Shown one piece after another: positions 60,313 through 64,000 of a DNA stretch of 64,000 nucleotides. The stretch spans positions 145,597 through 209,596 of the forward strand of contig PHFB01000003.1 in the NCBI GenBank assembly GCA_002841355.1, read 5' to 3'. Positions within the stretch are counted from its first letter, which is position 1; the number at the start of each line of letters is the position of its first letter. This stretch comes from Actinobacteria bacterium HGW-Actinobacteria-1 (GTDB taxonomy: Bacteria > Actinomycetota > Coriobacteriia > Anaerosomatales > Anaerosomataceae). The position numbers were made by a program, and so were the translations under genes. Below the pieces are notes generated by a model. It did not search any database. It saw only the letters and a program-made list of their open reading frames with translations, and was not told the origin of the DNA.

Positions 60313-61043
60313 CAAGACAAACGAGCAAGGCAGACGACGAGATCGTCTCAACCGAGGTTCCTGACACGACGCCGACTGAGGAGCCGACGGGAGCCTCGGA
60401 ACACTCCGGCGAGGCGCTTCGCGAAGAAGACCTGGTCCCCGGATGGCTAGCGCTCCTGGTTTTGGTGCTCTTGCTTGCGGTGACCGCGCTGGGCGGGTTT
60501 GTGCTGCGTGGCGCCCTCATGAAGGACACGACGATTACACGGTCCGGCTACGCCGTCTCGGAGTTGGAGGCGAAGGTCAAGGCCGACCCCGAGGATATCG
60601 AGAGCATCTTGAGTCTCGGGTACGCGTACCAGCAAGACGGTCAGTTCCAAAACGCGCTTGATGAGTACGACAAGGTGTTGGAGCGCGATCCTCAGAATCT
60701 CGCGGCGCTCTACAACAAAGGCGCAGTCCTGACTGAGCTTGGCGAGACCAAGAAGGCCGAGCAGGTGTATTGGGACACGCTCAAGATCGCCCCCGACCAC
60801 GCGCTTGCAGCCAAGGCGCTTGGCGATATGTACATCGCACAGAAGCACTACAAGTCAGCTCTCGTTGCTGTCGATCCGGTGCTAGAGACACGACCCGATC
60901 TCGCGGATCTGCAGTACATCTCCGGCTTCGCGAACGAGCAGCTCGGTAACACCGACAAAGCAATCGAGCGCTACAAAGCAGCAGCGAAGTTCGACCTTGT
61001 CGAAGCCCGCGACGCTCTGCGGCGCCTCGGCGTGGAGGAGTAG
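60309..61043 (+). CDS. Membrane-anchored TPR protein
   Basis: 244 residues. An acidic cytoplasmic N terminus (1-43), one helix (about 46-68, GWLALLVLVLLLAVTALGGFV) and at least four TPR units (SILSLGYAYQQDGQFQNALDEYDKVLERDP and successors). TPR scaffolds of this layout assist assembly of extracytoplasmic complexes such as cytochromes. ATG 60309 overlaps the rex stop by 4 nt; the NHL gene starts 2 nt later. Confidence 0.78.
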   Translation: MTRQTSKADDEIVSTEVPDTTPTEEPTGASEHSGEALREEDLVPGWLALLVLVLLLAVTALGGFVLRGALMKDTTITRSGYAVSELEAKVKADPEDIESILSLGYAYQQDGQFQNALDEYDKVLERDPQNLAALYNKGAVLTELGETKKAEQVYWDTLKIAPDHALAAKALGDMYIAQKHYKSALVAVDPVLETRPDLADLQYISGFANEQLGNTDKAIERYKAAAKFDLVEARDALRRLGVEE

Positions 61044-61045
61044 GA

Positions 61046-62131
61046 ATGGCCCGCATCTTCGCGCCTCTCAAGCGCGGTATCCGCATCACGCCGCGCCAGT
61101 GGTTCATGGTCCTCGCGGTCGTGCTGATCCTGCTTCTGATCGGCCTGATCGTGTACCTGCTACTTTTTCTCGGGCGCCCGGATCAGCTCACCGATCGGCC
61201 AGAGAAGGCGGGCATCCAGCCGGTCTGGTCCGTTGATGGCCCCGGTAAGGGCGACAACCCGCTCTTTAACCGGCCGATGGGAGTGGCTGTTGGCAAGGGT
61301 GGCCGCGTCTATGTGACCGACACCGAGAACAACCGGGTGTGTGTGTTTGACTCTTCAGGACGATTCCTCTTCGAATTCGGGTCGTTCGGCGTCGCAAAAC
61401 CGCTGGCTGGTGCGAAGAACACGTATCAGCCCGGGAGTCTTAACTACCCGGTCGGTATCGACACCGACGAAGATGGCAACGTCTATGTTGCGAGCTTCCG
61501 CAACGACTCGGTCGAGGTGTTCGATGCGGACGGTAAGCCGCTACGGCGGTTCCCGGACCCTGCGAAGGTGGTCGGAAAGGGATCCTCCGGCCAGGACGGC
61601 ACCGGCATCGCGGTTACCGACGTGGCCGTACATGACGGACTCGTGTACGCCACCGACGCCTATCAGGTGATCGTCTTCGAAGCGGATGGAACGTTCGTCC
61701 GGCAGTTCGGGAAGCCGGGCATAGAGGCCGGCGACCTCGATCATCCGAACGGCGTGGCGGTCGGGAAGGACGGGACAGTGTATGTCTCGGACTCGAACCA
61801 TGCTCGCGTGACTGCGTTCACCCCCGAAGGAAAGCCCATCTGGAACTTCGGCACGCCGCCCAAGGGCATCGACGACAAGACCGAGCGCGACATCGAGTTG
61901 CCTCGCGGCCTGACGGTCCTCGATGACGGTTCCGTGCTGGTGACCGACGCGTTCGGGTTCTCGCTTGTACGGATCTCGGCTGAGGGCAAGCTCGTCGCGC
62001 GGTACGGCGAACGCGGCGTCGATCCCGGTCAGCTCAACTTTGCAAACGATGCAGAGGTGCTGAGAGGGTTCGTCGCCATTGCCGACAAGGAGAACGGTCG
62101 GCTCCAGGTCGTGCGCCTTGTCGGACCCTAG
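61046..62131 (+). CDS. Membrane-anchored NHL-repeat beta-propeller protein
   Basis: 361 residues. One helix (about 22-47, WFMVLAVVLILLLIGLIVYLLLF) anchors an extracytoplasmic six-bladed NHL propeller. Repeats carry the pattern PxGVAVGKxGxVYVTDxxNxRVxVFxxxG (e.g. MGVAVGKGGRVYVTDTENN, NGVAVGKDGTVYVSDSNH, LNYPVGIDTDEDGNVYVAS). It probably acts as a scaffold for proteins or cytochromes. It is the last gene before a 140-nt gap and the 15-haem cytochrome. Confidence 0.83.
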   Translation: MARIFAPLKRGIRITPRQWFMVLAVVLILLLIGLIVYLLLFLGRPDQLTDRPEKAGIQPVWSVDGPGKGDNPLFNRPMGVAVGKGGRVYVTDTENNRVCVFDSSGRFLFEFGSFGVAKPLAGAKNTYQPGSLNYPVGIDTDEDGNVYVASFRNDSVEVFDADGKPLRRFPDPAKVVGKGSSGQDGTGIAVTDVAVHDGLVYATDAYQVIVFEADGTFVRQFGKPGIEAGDLDHPNGVAVGKDGTVYVSDSNHARVTAFTPEGKPIWNFGTPPKGIDDKTERDIELPRGLTVLDDGSVLVTDAFGFSLVRISAEGKLVARYGERGVDPGQLNFANDAEVLRGFVAIADKENGRLQVVRLVGP

Positions 62132-62152
62132 GCGCACGCGACGCGGACTCTG

Positions 62153-62204
62153 GTAATCAATAATCGTTAATATGGTTCAACAGGCTGTGGCAGCGTGATA
62201 GACT
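62153..62204 (+). promoter_or_regulatory. Promoter with AT-rich upstream element for the 15-haem cytochrome
   Basis: TTCAAC (62176-62181), a 17-bp spacer and TAGACT (62199-62204) form a fair promoter. The preceding 62153-62172 is strikingly AT-rich for this genome (AATCAATAATCGTTAATAT), like an UP element or a regulator site. Confidence 0.5.
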
Positions 62205-62271
62205 CACCATTGGGCGACGATGGACACCGCAGGGGACGGTACCGCTCGTCGATTCCAATAGAGGAGGGCTC

Positions 62272-63729
62272 TTGAGCGGGTCCGAATTGCCGGATATCTC
62301 GCCAGAAGACATGAGCGGGCAGGCGCTCGACGGTTCATCGAACCGGCGGGGGCGTTTGCTTTTCGCTGCGGTCCTTCTCCTCCTCTTGCTGATGTGTACG
62401 ATCACGACTGTCGTCGAGACGCTCGTCAGCCGATCTCCAGATCAGATCAAGAGCATCACGAGGAACATCGAGTGTCTGCAGTGCCACACCGAGCTGATTC
62501 CCGCGATGTCGAAATCCTCTGTGCACAACCCATTCGTGCTTGAGAGCTGCACGGCGTGTCACACGCCGCATGGCAAGATCGAGCAGAAGTCCATCATCAC
62601 CGGGGCGAAGCAGACGTGGGAACGCACCAAGACGCTTGTTGAATGGCTCCCGCTCAAGCTGGTGCTCGACTTGTTCTACTCCGGTGAGAAGACGACCGGC
62701 ACAGAGGGCGGTACTACGACCGTCACGGAGAGCAAGGTCAAGGGCGAGAAGTCCGAACTCGTGCTCCCTAACAACGAACTGTGCTGGATGTGTCACGGGA
62801 GTCTCGGCGCCATGAAGAACATGGCGTACACGCACGCTCCGTTCGAGACGGGACGCTGCACCAACTGTCACGACCCGCACGCATCGGATTTCCGGGTACT
62901 GCTCAAGCAAGACGAGCGAGACCTGTGCGTAACCTGCCATCCCATCGGCCCCGAGTTGGCGCGTGCCCAGGTGCATCCTCCTGTCGAGGGTCGCTTCTGC
63001 ACGAACTGCCACAACCCGCACGCTTCGGAATACCGCGGCATTCTCGTGGACAATCAGAGAGACCTCTGTTTCACCTGCCATCCCAGCGTTGCGCCGTTGA
63101 GCCTCAAGGCGGTGCAACACAATCCGTTCCAATTCGACAACTGCACCGGATGCCACGAACCACATGGCTCGGATTACCTTCCGCTGCTGCGTAGCGCTCA
63201 GCCCGGCCTGTGCTACGACTGCCATCCGGACATCAGCCAGGACTTCTTGAAAGTGAGTCATCATCCGGTGGGCACCGTCCAGCTCAACTGCGGCGATTGT
63301 CACAACCCGCACGCCGCCGACTACCCGGGGCTGCTGACGGCCACGGGCAACGCGATGTGCTATCAGTGTCATCGAGTGCAGATCCAGGCATCGTACGATG
63401 CGTCCGCGCACAAGGAACTCACGTGCATCCGTTGTCACACGCCGCACGGGTCGAACTATGGTCCGCTGCTGATCCAGCGCAATCCGGAACTGTGCCTGAA
63501 GTGCCACAATCCCAAGTACTACGATGAGGAACAGGGCAACAACCACCCGATGCGCCAGTATCACCTCGATGTCGTGGCACAGAAGCCGTTGACCTGCACC
63601 ACGACCTGTCACAACCCGCACGGAACCGATCAGAACTTCATGCTCCAGAACTATTCGTCGCCGTATGACGGGCAGTGTCTGCAGTGTCATCGCAAGGCTG
63701 GGTATCCGAGGGTCGGTATCGATTTCTGA
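62272..63729 (+). CDS. Membrane-anchored 15-haem cytochrome c (doubled CXXCH family)
   Basis: 485 residues. One N-terminal helix (about 27-50, LLFAAVLLLLLLMCTITTVV) exports and anchors it. Fourteen CXXCH sites (CLQCH, CTACH, CWMCH, CTNCH and on to CLQCH) plus one CX3CH (CTTTCH, nt 63595-63612) give 15 haems. Paired sites recur about every 45 residues with the motif C..CH(N/D/E/T)PH(A/G), typical of DmsE/MtrA-like and doubled-motif families. It should pass electrons outward from a quinol-linked partner, plausibly the NapC-like protein encoded next. TTG 62272 has the strong SD GAGGAGGG. Confidence 0.9.
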   Translation: MSGSELPDISPEDMSGQALDGSSNRRGRLLFAAVLLLLLLMCTITTVVETLVSRSPDQIKSITRNIECLQCHTELIPAMSKSSVHNPFVLESCTACHTPHGKIEQKSIITGAKQTWERTKTLVEWLPLKLVLDLFYSGEKTTGTEGGTTTVTESKVKGEKSELVLPNNELCWMCHGSLGAMKNMAYTHAPFETGRCTNCHDPHASDFRVLLKQDERDLCVTCHPIGPELARAQVHPPVEGRFCTNCHNPHASEYRGILVDNQRDLCFTCHPSVAPLSLKAVQHNPFQFDNCTGCHEPHGSDYLPLLRSAQPGLCYDCHPDISQDFLKVSHHPVGTVQLNCGDCHNPHAADYPGLLTATGNAMCYQCHRVQIQASYDASAHKELTCIRCHTPHGSNYGPLLIQRNPELCLKCHNPKYYDEEQGNNHPMRQYHLDVVAQKPLTCTTTCHNPHGTDQNFMLQNYSSPYDGQCLQCHRKAGYPRVGIDF

Positions 63730-63775
63730 TGCGCCGTACGGCCCGCACGTCACCAAACGAGGAGTCACGAGACTA

Positions 63776-64000
63776 ATGGCCAAGCTTTCCCTCGCCGGAT
63801 TCAAAGACCCTGTCCGTCGTCCGCGCTACATGATTTGGACGGGTGTGGGCCTTCTGGCGCTCGCGGCCTTCATCGTTGTGGCGTTCTCCGCAACGTCGAC
63901 CTACTGGTTCTGCGCCGAGGTGTGCCACAAGGTGCAGGACGACTCGATCGCCGCATACGACCGCTCCTCGCACAGCATGGTTTCCTGCATGTCGTGCCAC
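63776..64000 (+). CDS. NapC/NrfH-like membrane cytochrome c (3' partial)
   Basis: 75 residues before the window ends. A short basic N terminus leads to one helix (about 19-40, MIWTGVGLLALAAFIVVAFS), then a CX3CH site (CAEVCH, nt 63911-63928) and CMSCH at the very edge. The layout matches NapC/NirT/NrfH quinol dehydrogenases that feed electrons to periplasmic or surface cytochromes. It follows the 15-haem gene by 46 nt with a GAGGAG SD and is probably co-transcribed. Confidence 0.82.
   Translation, partial: MAKLSLAGFKDPVRRPRYMIWTGVGLLALAAFIVVAFSATSTYWFCAEVCHKVQDDSIAAYDRSSHSMVSCMSCH

Overview
The window is a GC-rich, gene-dense stretch (about 47 protein genes and one tRNA) from what is most likely an anaerobic, respiring actinobacterium of the Coriobacteriia/OPB41 type. 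That placement is an inference. It rests on the GC-rich codon use with many GTG and TTG starts, a CWB2 cell-wall-binding protein, a Rex repressor, multihaem cytochromes with CX3CH sites, a type III pantothenate kinase, and a siroheme-dependent haem pathway.

Layout. Bases 1-6066 carry the 3' end of a secreted Asp-box/CWB2 protein and a 14-haem cytochrome interrupted by an FG-GAP-like propeller. Bases 6100-11412 hold bioY with a BirA-type operator, a yhaO-yhaN-like nuclease/ATPase pair, and a short CreD-like membrane protein. Bases 11529-13676 (minus strand) encode a histidine kinase and response regulator that, with the CreD-like gene, reproduce the creBCD order. coaX follows. Bases 14640-31633 form the core of the window. 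This is a cytochrome c maturation operon (ccmE-F-A-B-C-D plus a HemX-like gene) followed by a nearly complete set of genes running from glutamyl-tRNA to haem b by the siroheme route: a Met8/SirC-like enzyme, an SDR, hemA, hemC, cobA-hemD, ahbC, a tRNA-Ala gene, a 70-residue membrane protein, hemB, ahbD and a fused ahbA-ahbB. hemL lies at 35947.

Bases 31646-59651 are an envelope polysaccharide and glycosylation region. It contains a polyprenyl-phosphate sugar synthase with a two-subunit SMR/ArnEF-like carrier and a GT39 transferase, two UDP-GlcNAc 2-epimerase-family genes, galU, a CapE/RmlD/CapG-like triad for an L-amino sugar, nine further glycosyltransferases, an ABC exporter, manC, a phosphohexomutase, a WbaP-like initiating transferase and a Wzy/WaaL-like protein with a TPR tail. 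Bases 59668-64000 run rex, a membrane TPR protein, a membrane-anchored NHL propeller, a 15-haem cytochrome and the start of a NapC/NrfH-like cytochrome.

The parts fit together. The hem/ahb genes supply haem, the Ccm system attaches it outside the membrane, and at least 31 haem sites are encoded in the three cytochromes present. The two transcription units for haem and haem attachment share an identical 12-mer placed exactly 6 nt after their proposed -10 boxes. The hemA leader adds two perfect 12-bp helices in pseudoknot order. This leader, the CXXXY-type CcmE with an extra OB-like domain, the AhbA-AhbB fusion and the haem-propeller-haem cytochrome are the most unusual items.
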